A DNA stretch of 8,714 bases from positions 1 to 8,714 of the forward strand of contig UQTI01000085.1 of NCBI GenBank assembly GCA_900543975.1, written 5' to 3'. Source of the stretch: an uncultured Prevotella sp. (lineage in GTDB: Bacteria > Bacteroidota > Bacteroidia > Bacteroidales > Bacteroidaceae). Under the pieces are notes generated by a model that was given only the letters and a program-made list of their open reading frames with translations, was not told where the DNA came from and did not search any database. The translations under genes and the position numbers were made by a program. This document shows, one piece after another, positions 1 to 4,894 of this stretch (position 1 is the first letter of the stretch; each line of letters begins with the position of its first letter).

Positions 1-88
1 GGACACCCTTGCTATTGGCTATACAATTCCCGCTATTAGGGCTTGTTAGGGACTTACACCCATTAGAATAAGCTCATGCCGAGCATAC
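1..88 (-). mobile_element. Group II intron (group IIC-like), 5' end of domain I, partial
   Basis: Read on the minus strand from base 88, the sequence starts GTATGCTCGGCATGAGC, carries GGGTGTAAGTCCC in the middle, and reaches GCAAGGGTGTCC at the window edge. From memory, the same three blocks occur in the same order and with similar spacing in the 5' domain I of the Oceanobacillus iheyensis group IIC intron (GTGTGCCCGGCATGGG, GGGTGAGAGTCCC, GCAAGGGTGTCC). Group II introns are self-splicing ribozymes and retroelements that usually encode a reverse transcriptase/maturase in domain IV. Here only about 88 bases are present, so the rest of domain I, the maturase and the 3' end would lie to the left of the window. 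The start GTATG departs from the usual GTGYG by one base. An intact element cannot be told from a 5' fragment. The class assignment is further supported by the adjacent terminator. Confidence 0.82.
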
Positions 89-92
89 CAGC

Positions 93-126
93 AAAAAGGG
101 CGTGCTTCTCACGAAGCGCGCCCTTT
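93..126 (-). terminator. Intrinsic terminator, target site of the group II intron
   Basis: A 14-bp stem pairs bases 95-108 with 113-126 (one G-U pair) around a 4-base loop. On the minus strand it is followed by TTTTTGC, the usual form of a rho-independent terminator; the plus-strand side has no comparable T run. It most likely ends leftward transcription coming from the MORN-repeat gene, whose stop lies about 180 bases away. The intron begins six bases past the stem on the same strand. Confidence 0.8.
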
Positions 127-304
127 GTTATAAATTCATAATCTTTAGCAATTCTTACTGTATAGTATTTATTAAAAGAGAGATCTAAAAAACTTTTGCT
201 TATATGTTAAAACTATTCATGTCACACCTCACGGTGAAACGATAGAACAACGTTACTTATTCGTTTTCTTTTTTTAGTGTCACTTAACCTTAGTATCCGT
301 AGAA
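127..304. other. AT-rich intergenic region without a recognised gene
   Basis: This is the 3' region between the MORN-repeat gene and its apparent terminator. I see no open reading frame of convincing length or composition, no TAnnTTTG promoter and no tRNA. The only local structures are short (an AGTGTCACT dyad near 277-287 and a weak ACC/GGT pairing near 226-236), and neither is strong enough to call. The long 3' UTR of about 180 bases is slightly unusual but common in this phylum. Confidence 0.5.
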
Positions 305-820
305 TTATTTCTTCAACAGATGCTTAAGGTCCTTAACGTCACGCTTTGACATGGTGCCGTCGGCAGCAGTCACAACGAAATAGTCGAGCTTCGACTTGCC
401 GTTGACAAACTGAGCGGTTGCGATGCTTCCGTCACGCATCATCACGGTGAAATAGCCGTTGGCCTTGCCGTTCACAAACTTGCCCTGCCATTTCTCCTTG
501 CCGTTGGGATAGAAAGCTGTAACATCGCCATCGAGCTGTGTGTTGTTGTCGTTGGAGAGATCAATGAAGCTGTAACCACCCTCAGCTTTGAGAGTGCCGT
601 TGGGATAGAAATCGCGGAAGATGCCGCGCTTTTCAACGCCCTTTCCGGCGGTGAGAAGCAGACGGCCGTAAGCGGCATCGCTCTTGTCGTCGACACGGAT
701 GTTGTCAACGTTATAATATATGGTGTCGTTAGAAACCGGAACGGCGTTCAAGACACGTTTGTGTGCATAAGATGCAACTGTCAACATTGCCATAATGGCA
801 ACAAGTAATATCTTCTTCAT
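305..820 (-). CDS. Secreted MORN/YwqK-like repeat protein
   Basis: A 171-residue protein with a clear signal peptide: MKK, a hydrophobic stretch over residues 4-17, and a likely signal peptidase I site after ASYA (residue 19). There is no lipobox cysteine, so a soluble periplasmic or exported protein is expected. The mature part has repeats of the MORN/YwqK kind, with YPNG at residues 72-75 and 104-107, each followed by a polar strand and a G-(K/G)-(F/Y) turn, plus degenerate copies at about 121-142 (NGYF, DGS, FVNGK) and 150-156. Proteins of this type are often annotated as 'toxin-antitoxin system YwqK family antitoxin', but nothing here looks like a toxin partner, and that label should not be taken as function. 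In bacteria the repeats form an antiparallel beta sheet whose ligand is mostly unknown. The C-terminus is basic (KDLKHLLKK). The ATG at 818-820 is chosen because it opens the signal peptide; the leader has no strong Shine-Dalgarno. It appears monocistronic. Confidence 0.85.
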   Translation of the reverse strand: MKKILLVAIMAMLTVASYAHKRVLNAVPVSNDTIYYNVDNIRVDDKSDAAYGRLLLTAGKGVEKRGIFRDFYPNGTLKAEGGYSFIDLSNDNNTQLDGDVTAFYPNGKEKWQGKFVNGKANGYFTVMMRDGSIATAQFVNGKSKLDYFVVTAADGTMSKRDVKDLKHLLKK

Positions 821-879
821 AGCTGTAGTGTTTTTAAATATGTAGGTTTATTGTTTTTATTTTTTCTTTTTTTCTACTG

Positions 880-887
880 CAAAGATA
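880..887 (-). promoter_or_regulatory. Bacteroidota -7 box (TATCTTTG) of the MORN-repeat gene
   Basis: On the minus strand the bases read TATCTTTGC, an exact match to the TAnnTTTG -7 element used by the primary sigma factor of Bacteroidota. It lies 59 bases upstream of the ATG, giving a leader of roughly 50 bases that is very A-rich. No TTTG -33 element is found 19-21 bases upstream, so the call rests on the -7 box alone. Confidence 0.6.
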
Positions 888-1121
888 ATGTAATAATTCG
901 TAAGTTGTATCATCCGTTAACACTATTTTACACATATTTTTCATGCTTTTTTCGATTGTAATTTACAACATTGCTTACGATTTAAAGTTTCACAAAACCA
1001 CCCCGTTTTACTTACACTTTGTAAACGTCCTTTTCTAACAACATACAGAAAACAGCGCCACCGCTTACATAATGTCCGTTTTATGAACCAAAACGGAATT
1101 AAAAACGATTTTTAAAAGCAA
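888..1121. other. Intergenic region with repeated TTACA/TGTAA elements
   Basis: No gene is visible between the MFS terminator and the MORN-gene promoter. The stretch holds two dyads built from the same pentamer: TTGTAATTTACAA at 956-968 (6-bp arms, one central base) and TTACACTTTGTAA at 1012-1024 (5-bp arms, three central bases). Further TTACA half-sites occur near 928-932 and 1064-1068. They lie upstream of the leftward promoter at 880-887, where operators or activator sites would be expected, but in AT-rich DNA such words can arise by chance. Confidence 0.35.
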
Positions 1122-1172
1122 GAAAAAAGCCGCAAGGTGTCAGTTTTTCTCAAACTGAAAGCACATTGCGGC
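1122..1172 (-). terminator. Intrinsic terminator of the MFS exporter gene
   Basis: Bases 1129-1135 (GCCGCAA) pair with 1166-1172 (TTGCGGC), and the stem continues inward through GTGT/GCAC and CAGTTT/AAACTG with a small bulge. On the minus strand the hairpin is followed by TTTTTTC. It begins about 30 bases after the stop codon of the exporter gene, a standard placement. Confidence 0.88.
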
Positions 1173-1200
1173 CATTCTTATCAAAAAGGAACCTTTTTTC

Positions 1201-2421
1201 CTATTTTCTTTTCTGCATGTTCGGCAAGAAAGCGGCTATCATGCCAAAAAGCGGCAAAAAGGCGCTAACCTCGAAAATGAACTGCACACTGGTGCGGTCG
1301 GCAAGCCATCCAAAGAAGGCTGAACCGAGGCCACCAAGACCAAACATCAGTCCGAAGAACACGCCACACACCAGTCCTACCTTGTCGGGCAACAGGTCTG
1401 TGGCATAGACAACAATTGACGAGAACGCCGAGGCGATGATAAGGCTGGCGAGGAACGCGCAGACCACGGTGGCTGCAAACCCAACATAAGGCATGGCCAA
1501 GGCGAAGGGGGCAGCGCCGAGGATGCTCACCCAGATCACATATTTGCGCCCGAAGCGGTCGCCAAACATTCCTCCTGCCACAACACCTATGGCAAAGGCA
1601 GCGAGGAAAGCGAAGAGGCAGAGCTGCGAGGTGGCCACCGAGACATGAAACTTGTCGATGAGGAAGAAGGTGAAATAGCTCGTCATGCACGCCGTGTAGA
1701 AATATTTGGAGAAGATGAGGAGCACCAGGATGAGAAGCGCCCAGTATTTGCGGCGGCGCGAGATCGACGTGTTGGGCTGTGGAGCAGGTATGTTGTTACG
1801 CATCTGGTAGGCCAGACGGGCGCTGTACCAGTAGCCCACACGCAGCAAAAGAACGGCGGCGAGGATGGCAGCAAGGGCAAACCACGAGATGGCACCCTGA
1901 CCGAAGGGCAACACTATGGCAGCGGCGAGCAGAGGACCGAGGGCGGAGCCACCGTTGCCACCCACCTGGAAGATGCTTTGGGCAAGACTCTTCCTGCCGC
2001 CCGATGCCATCTGCGCCACACGCGATGCCTCAGGATGGAACACTGAGGAGCCTATGCCTATCACAGCGACAGACAGAAGGATGAGGGCATAGCTTGAGGC
2101 AAGAGCAAGAAGGAGCAGACCGACCAGCGTGAAGCACATGCCCACAGACAGCGAGTAAGGGCGCGGATGACGGTCGGCATAGAGGCCTGTGAGCGGTTGC
2201 AAGATCGACGACGAGATCTGGAAGACAAAGGTGATGATGCCTATCTGTGCGAAGGAGAACCCAAACTTGTCTTTCAGGATGGGATAGATGGACGGCACAA
2301 CCGACTGGATCATGTCGTTCAGGAAATGGCCTACACCTATTATTATAAGAATGGAGAACACGGTTCCTCCCGCCACCGACGGGTTTCCTTTAATCTTGTT
2401 GCCTAATGTTTTGATGTTCAT
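1201..2421 (-). CDS. fsr: MFS transporter, fosmidomycin-resistance (Fsr) type
   Basis: A 406-residue, 12-helix major facilitator predicted in the inner membrane. Several stretches recall E. coli Fsr closely: GHFLNDMIQS (31-40), SFAQIGIITFVFQISSS (56-72), LQPLTG (74-79), GMCFTLVGLLLLALA (94-108), GSSVFHPEASRVAQMASGGR (124-143) and LAQSIFQVGGNGGS (146-159). The second half carries the MFS motif A variant GDRFGRK (287-293). A hydrophilic stretch rich in K, R and S at about 200-226 forms the central loop between the two six-helix halves. In E. coli this family expels fosmidomycin, an inhibitor of Dxr in the MEP isoprenoid pathway; the natural substrate is not settled. The frame is open upstream to an ATG at 2541, which would add 40 residues made of a Ser/Glu-rich heptad repeat. 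I prefer ATG 2419-2421 because it gives exactly the 406 residues I recall for E. coli Fsr and puts a short N-terminus before helix 1. The gene lies between tRNA-Pro and a strong terminator, so it is probably the last gene of its transcript. Confidence 0.88.
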   Translation of the reverse strand: MNIKTLGNKIKGNPSVAGGTVFSILIIIGVGHFLNDMIQSVVPSIYPILKDKFGFSFAQIGIITFVFQISSSILQPLTGLYADRHPRPYSLSVGMCFTLVGLLLLALASSYALILLSVAVIGIGSSVFHPEASRVAQMASGGRKSLAQSIFQVGGNGGSALGPLLAAAIVLPFGQGAISWFALAAILAAVLLLRVGYWYSARLAYQMRNNIPAPQPNTSISRRRKYWALLILVLLIFSKYFYTACMTSYFTFFLIDKFHVSVATSQLCLFAFLAAFAIGVVAGGMFGDRFGRKYVIWVSILGAAPFALAMPYVGFAATVVCAFLASLIIASAFSSIVVYATDLLPDKVGLVCGVFFGLMFGLGGLGSAFFGWLADRTSVQFIFEVSAFLPLFGMIAAFLPNMQKRK

Positions 2422-2437
2422 ATTTTTCTTTTTCGAG

Positions 2438-2538
2438 AGACATGTAACGGTTTCTAAAGAAACGTCGGGGGCTTCAAAAGAAACATCGGGTGCTTCAGAA
2501 GAAACATTGGATGTTTCAGAAGAGCTGTTGCGATGCTT
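2438..2538 (-). repeat. 21-bp tandem dyad repeat in the leader of the MFS gene
   Basis: Three clear units begin with GAAAC at 2459, 2480 and 2501 on the plus strand (spacing exactly 21 bp), flanked by a diverged unit on each side. Each core is itself a dyad: GAAACATTGGATGTTTC at 2501-2517 has perfect 7-bp arms, and 2480-2496 is GAAACATCGGGTGCTTC. Read as minus-strand RNA, the mismatch in the 2480 unit becomes a G-U pair, so the transcript could fold into a row of small hairpins just upstream of the exporter start codon. The same bases also read as an open heptad repeat, S-(S/F/L)-E-(T/A)-(S/P)-(N/D)-V, in frame with the exporter. Confidence 0.8.
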
Positions 2539-2556
2539 CAAAAAGTATATATAAGC

Positions 2557-2598
2557 ACAAAGGGTTAAAACGTTGTTACCAACATTCTAACCCTTTGT
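2557..2598 (-). terminator. Long hairpin after tRNA-Pro, probable terminator or processing element
   Basis: An 11-bp perfect stem (2557-2567 with 2588-2598, ACAAAGGGTTA/TAACCCTTTGT) continues inward with two mismatches to a TTAC loop, giving about 17 paired bases. On the minus strand it lies four bases after the tRNA discriminator base and is followed by GCTTATATATACTTTTTG, which is only moderately T-rich. It may end the tRNA transcript, guide 3' trimming, or allow partial readthrough into the MFS gene, which has no convincing promoter of its own. Confidence 0.55.
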
Positions 2599-2601
2599 AG
2601 G

Positions 2602-2675
2602 TCGGGATGACAAGACTCGAACTTGCGACCTCACGCCCCCCAGACGCGTGCGCTAACCAACTGCGCTACATCCCG
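2602..2675 (-). tRNA. tRNA-Pro (anticodon GGG)
   Basis: The minus strand folds as a cloverleaf. The acceptor stem is CGGGATG/CATCCCG with discriminator A at 2602. The D arm is GCGC-AGTTGGTTA-GCGC. The anticodon stem CGCGT/GCGTG includes two G-U pairs and has loop CTGGGGG, giving anticodon GGG at loop positions 34-36. A five-base variable region AGGTC is followed by a T arm with loop TTCGAGT. The unusual C1-G72 first pair is typical of bacterial proline tRNAs. It reads CCC and CCU codons. The 3' CCA is not encoded (the bases after the discriminator are CCT), so CCA must be added by nucleotidyltransferase. Confidence 0.96.
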
Positions 2676-2694
2676 TACTTCTTAAAAGCGAGTG

Positions 2695-2726
2695 CAAAGA
2701 TAGCTACTTATTCTGAATTGACCAAA
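2695..2726 (-). promoter_or_regulatory. Promoter of tRNA-Pro (TTTG-N20-TATCTTTG)
   Basis: On the minus strand TTTG (2723-2726) and TATCTTTG (2695-2702) are separated by 20 bases, a full match to the Bacteroidota consensus TTTG-N19-21-TAnnTTTG. The -7 box ends 19 bases before the mature tRNA 5' end, leaving a short leader for RNase P. Just upstream lies the A/T palindrome TTTTTTGCAAAAAA (2738-2751), placed where an UP-like element would act on a strong stable-RNA promoter. Confidence 0.85.
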
Positions 2727-2751
2727 CAAAAACGAAATTTTTTGCAAAAAA

Positions 2752-2951
2752 ACTTGCGTTTTTCCTTAATTTCATGCCTTGACGCCTGTTTTTATCGACC
2801 TTTACGCGCCTTCACCTTAATAATATATAAGGGGCATGACAAGAAAGAAGACATGACACAAAAACGAAGAGAAAGAATTAAACAGGTTTAGTTAAGTATT
2901 CAAAACGAAAGAAACACTCATGCTAACGAATGCAAATAAATGGGCAATGGC
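2752..2951. other. Spacer between the divergent tRNA-Pro and aroA promoters
   Basis: No gene is supported here. The longest ATG-led frame belonging only to this spacer is a 12-codon peptide (2853-2891). The open frame beginning at 2607 is simply the antisense of the tRNA read through and has no coding character. The stretch is AT-rich with scattered A and T tracts. Apart from its position between two promoters, I see no structured element. Confidence 0.5.
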
Positions 2952-2983
2952 TTCGCGTAATCGGATTTTTTGCACTACCTTTG
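2952..2983 (+). promoter_or_regulatory. aroA promoter (TTCG-N20-TACCTTTG)
   Basis: TACCTTTG at 2976-2983 matches the TAnnTTTG -7 box exactly. TTCG at 2952-2955, one base from the TTTG -33 element, is spaced by 20 bases. Transcription would begin near 2987-2990, only about 11-14 bases before the start codon. The leader contains AGGA at 2992-2995, a recognisable Shine-Dalgarno seven bases from the ATG. The promoter position excludes the upstream in-frame ATG at 2920 as the aroA start. Confidence 0.8.
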
Positions 2984-3000
2984 CATTATATAGGAAAAAA

Positions 3001-4260
3001 ATGCGATACGAAATAACAGCACCAAAGAAGTTTGACGCAACAATAAAGTTGCCAGCTTCAAAAAGTATAAGCAACAGAGCGCTGGTCATACACGCCCTGT
3101 CTCACGGTAGCATCATGCCCCGTCACCTGTCCGACTGTGACGACACGGAGGTGATGATCAACGCCCTGCGCGACATGCCCGACACCATCGACATCAAGGC
3201 GGCAGGAACAGCCATGCGCTTCCTCACAGCCTATCTCAGCGTGGCAGAGGGCGAGGAGCATGTCATAACAGGAACAGAACGCATGAAGCACCGGCCAATA
3301 GCCATCCTTGTAGACGCGCTGCGATACCTCGGCGCCGACATAAGCTATGAAGGCGAGGAGGGCTACCCTCCCCTACGCATCAAGGGCAAGGCTCTGGAGG
3401 GCGGACATCTTGAGATCACAGGAAGCGTGAGCTCGCAATATATCTCTGCCCTGCTGATGATCGGTCCCGCGCTGAAGAACGGACTGGAGCTGAAGATGAC
3501 AGGCAACATCGCCTCAAGACCATACATTGACCTCACGCTGTGGATGATGCGCGAGTTTGGCGCAGAAGCCGAATGGAGCGACATAGACACCGTGACGGTG
3601 AAGCCCACGCCCTATCGCCAACACGACTATTTCATCGAGAGCGACTGGAGCGCCGCCAGCTATTGGTATGAGATGCTGGCGTTGTGCGGCGACAGCGAGT
3701 CGTGCTTCAACCTCGACGGACTGATGGACGGCTCAAAGCAAGGCGACTCTGTGGTGCGTTACATCTTCTCGCTCATGGGCATAAAGTCGACATTCCACGA
3801 CAAGAACGATGATGTGCCCACCACGGTGCGCATACAGCAGAAGCTGCCGTGCCACCTGCCACGCCTCGACTACGACTTTATCAGTTCGCCCGACCTCGCA
3901 CAAACCATTGTGGTGGCTTGCGCCGTGCTTGAGATACCGTTTAAGTTTACGGGGTTGGCAAGTCTGAAGATCAAGGAGACCGACCGCATAGAGGCGCTCA
4001 AGCGTGAGCTTCGCAAGCTTGGCTACGTCCTTCGCGACGAGAACGGCGACACGCTCATCTGGGACGGTGCACGCTGTGAGCCGACCTTCGAGCCCATCGA
4101 CACCTACGAGGATCACCGCATGGCCATGGCCTTCGCGCCCGCTGCCATAAAGTTTCCTGGACTGAAGATCAACAACCCCGAGGTGGTGTCAAAATCGTAT
4201 CCTCACTTCTGGGAGGATCTTAAACAGGCGGGCTTCGAGATTCGCGAGATCAACAACTGA
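3001..4260 (+). CDS. aroA: 3-phosphoshikimate 1-carboxyvinyltransferase (EPSP synthase)
   Basis: A cytoplasmic enzyme of 419 residues that transfers the enolpyruvyl group of PEP to shikimate 3-phosphate, the sixth step of the shikimate pathway to chorismate. E. coli AroA has 427. Family signatures appear in order: KLPASKSISNRAL (16-28, K21, S22 and R26 matching the shikimate-3-phosphate and PEP contacts), GTAMRFLTAYL (69-79), HRPI with R98, SVSSQYISA (142-150), SRPYID (172-177), catalytic-type D298 in SSPDLAQT, KETDRIEALKRELRKLG (325-341) with E326 and R329, EDHRMAMAF (370-378) with R373, and SKSYPHFWEDL with K398. All main active-site residues are therefore present. In the segment that is NAGTAMRPL in E. 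coli, this protein has AAGTAMRFL, so the positions of N94 and P101 are changed; I believe this is usual in Bacteroidota. Start 3001 is chosen because it follows the promoter and a Shine-Dalgarno and puts the first motif at the normal distance. A terminator follows 60 bases after the stop. Confidence 0.97.
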   Translation: MRYEITAPKKFDATIKLPASKSISNRALVIHALSHGSIMPRHLSDCDDTEVMINALRDMPDTIDIKAAGTAMRFLTAYLSVAEGEEHVITGTERMKHRPIAILVDALRYLGADISYEGEEGYPPLRIKGKALEGGHLEITGSVSSQYISALLMIGPALKNGLELKMTGNIASRPYIDLTLWMMREFGAEAEWSDIDTVTVKPTPYRQHDYFIESDWSAASYWYEMLALCGDSESCFNLDGLMDGSKQGDSVVRYIFSLMGIKSTFHDKNDDVPTTVRIQQKLPCHLPRLDYDFISSPDLAQTIVVACAVLEIPFKFTGLASLKIKETDRIEALKRELRKLGYVLRDENGDTLIWDGARCEPTFEPIDTYEDHRMAMAFAPAAIKFPGLKINNPEVVSKSYPHFWEDLKQAGFEIREINN

Positions 4261-4321
4261 AGAGAACAAAGCAACATAAAAAAAAGACATTGAACTTTCT
4301 TTGACAGAAGAATAATCAAAT

Positions 4322-4343
4322 TGCGCTTCGCGCACGTTTTTTT
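4322..4343 (+). terminator. Intrinsic terminator of aroA
   Basis: TGCGC (4322-4326) pairs with GCGCA (4330-4334) around a TTC loop, followed after two bases by seven T residues (4337-4343). The stem is short, only 5 bp, but fully GC apart from the closing pair, and it lies 60 bases after the aroA stop codon. Confidence 0.65.
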
Positions 4344-4450
4344 ATTAAACATTAATTTCCATTAATGGTCCATTAATTATCATTAATTAGCGCTTCGCGC
4401 AAGAATTCAATGTTTACAAAAGCGCATGGCGCAAAAAAGAATGTTCTTTT
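4323..4450. repeat. Cluster of GCGC-N3-GCGC dyads and phased CATTAAT repeats
   Basis: The 11-mer GCGCTTCGCGC occurs at 4323-4333 and again at 4390-4400, and a related GCGCATGGCGC lies at 4422-4432. Between the first two copies, CATTAAT occurs four times, starting at 4350, 4360, 4371 and 4381, a spacing of 10, 11 and 10 bases that places all copies on one face of the helix. A further dyad, AAAAGAA-TG-TTCTTTT, fills 4435-4450. TTGCGC (4321-4326) and GCGCAA (4397-4402) could also pair with each other and close the AT-rich block into one larger loop. The cluster ends about 30 bases before the next start codon, so it may act as an upstream control region. No TAnnTTTG box was found between it and the gene. 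Confidence 0.6.
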
Positions 4451-4480
4451 GCAGAAGTTTGACAAAACCAGAGAACAAAG

Positions 4481-4855
4481 ATGTACATCCTTATCCTTCT
4501 GCTCGTAGCTCTCGGCATCGTGGCAGCCATTATTGCCTTGTGCTCAAAACACGGCGATGACACCATTGTGGAGAAAGCCACATGTTCAACCTGTAACAGC
4601 GAGAACCAGAAATGTGAGCAGGAATGTATGATGGAGGCTGCGACAAAGCCGATAGAATATTATGACGATGAGGAGCTCGACACCTTCATCGGACGACCTG
4701 CCGACCAATATAGCGATGAGGAGGTGGAGCAGTTTGCCGATGTGCTCTACACCATGCGCGAGGAAGAGGTGGCAGGATGGTGCCGCAGTTTGCACCTCAG
4801 AGGCATAAACCTGCCGGACCAGCTTAAGGACGAGGTGTATGCGTTTGTCAGTTGA
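4481..4855 (+). CDS. Small membrane-anchored Cys-rich acidic protein, function unknown
   Basis: A 124-residue protein I cannot assign to a named family, though its C-terminal half resembles unnamed small proteins of Bacteroidales as I remember them. Residues 1-20 form one hydrophobic helix (MYILILLLVALGIVAAIIAL). C21 follows directly, but the preceding Leu does not fit a lipobox, so a bitopic anchor is more likely than a lipoprotein. Next comes a Cys cluster, C35-x2-C38-x6-C45-x3-C49, which could bind a metal or form disulfides. The rest (57-124) is strongly acidic (YYDDEELDTFI, SDEEVEQFADVL, REEEVAGW) and predicted helical, with a sixth Cys at C101. Start ATG 4481 is chosen because it opens the hydrophobic segment; the preceding GAGAACAAAG offers only a weak ribosome site. 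It lies 39 bases upstream of a metal-type ABC permease and is probably co-transcribed with it, which makes a role in metal handling conceivable but unproven. Confidence 0.8.
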   Translation: MYILILLLVALGIVAAIIALCSKHGDDTIVEKATCSTCNSENQKCEQECMMEAATKPIEYYDDEELDTFIGRPADQYSDEEVEQFADVLYTMREEEVAGWCRSLHLRGINLPDQLKDEVYAFVS

Positions 4856-4894
4856 TGAGGTTTCGAGATGACAAGAAAATGAGAAGATGAGCCA

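Noticed and set aside
305..820. Reading the YwqK-like protein as an antitoxin of a toxin-antitoxin pair
   Set aside because: It has a signal peptide and no adjacent toxin gene; the label comes from family naming only.
1645..2046. Plus-strand ORFs across the MFS gene (also 1779-2084 and 2167-2406)
   Set aside because: They are antisense to a well-supported membrane transporter and show no own ribosome site or domain.
2422..2541. 40-residue N-terminal extension of the MFS exporter
   Set aside because: It is made of the 21-bp repeat array and would make the protein longer than Fsr. It is kept as an open alternative in the findings but not as the annotated start.
2738..2751. TTTTTTGCAAAAAA palindrome as a terminator
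   Set aside because: There is no GC-rich stem and it sits just upstream of the tRNA promoter; an A/T-tract promoter element is more plausible.
2607..2891. Plus-strand ORF of 94 codons covering the tRNA
   Set aside because: Its first part is the antisense of tRNA-Pro, a classic false protein, and the rest is AT-rich spacer containing the tRNA promoter.
2853..2891. 12-codon ORF in the aroA upstream spacer, considered as a leader peptide
   Set aside because: It lies upstream of the aroA promoter, has no aromatic codons and no attenuator-type hairpins follow, so an attenuation role is not supported.
2920..3000. Upstream ATG extending aroA by 27 residues
   Set aside because: It lies upstream of the TACCTTTG promoter, and the added residues do not resemble the family; ATG 3001 has a Shine-Dalgarno and fits the first motif.
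4538..4546. Lipoprotein reading of the Cys-rich protein at C21
   Set aside because: The residue before the Cys is Leu and the -3 to -1 residues do not form a lipobox, so a transmembrane anchor is the better call.
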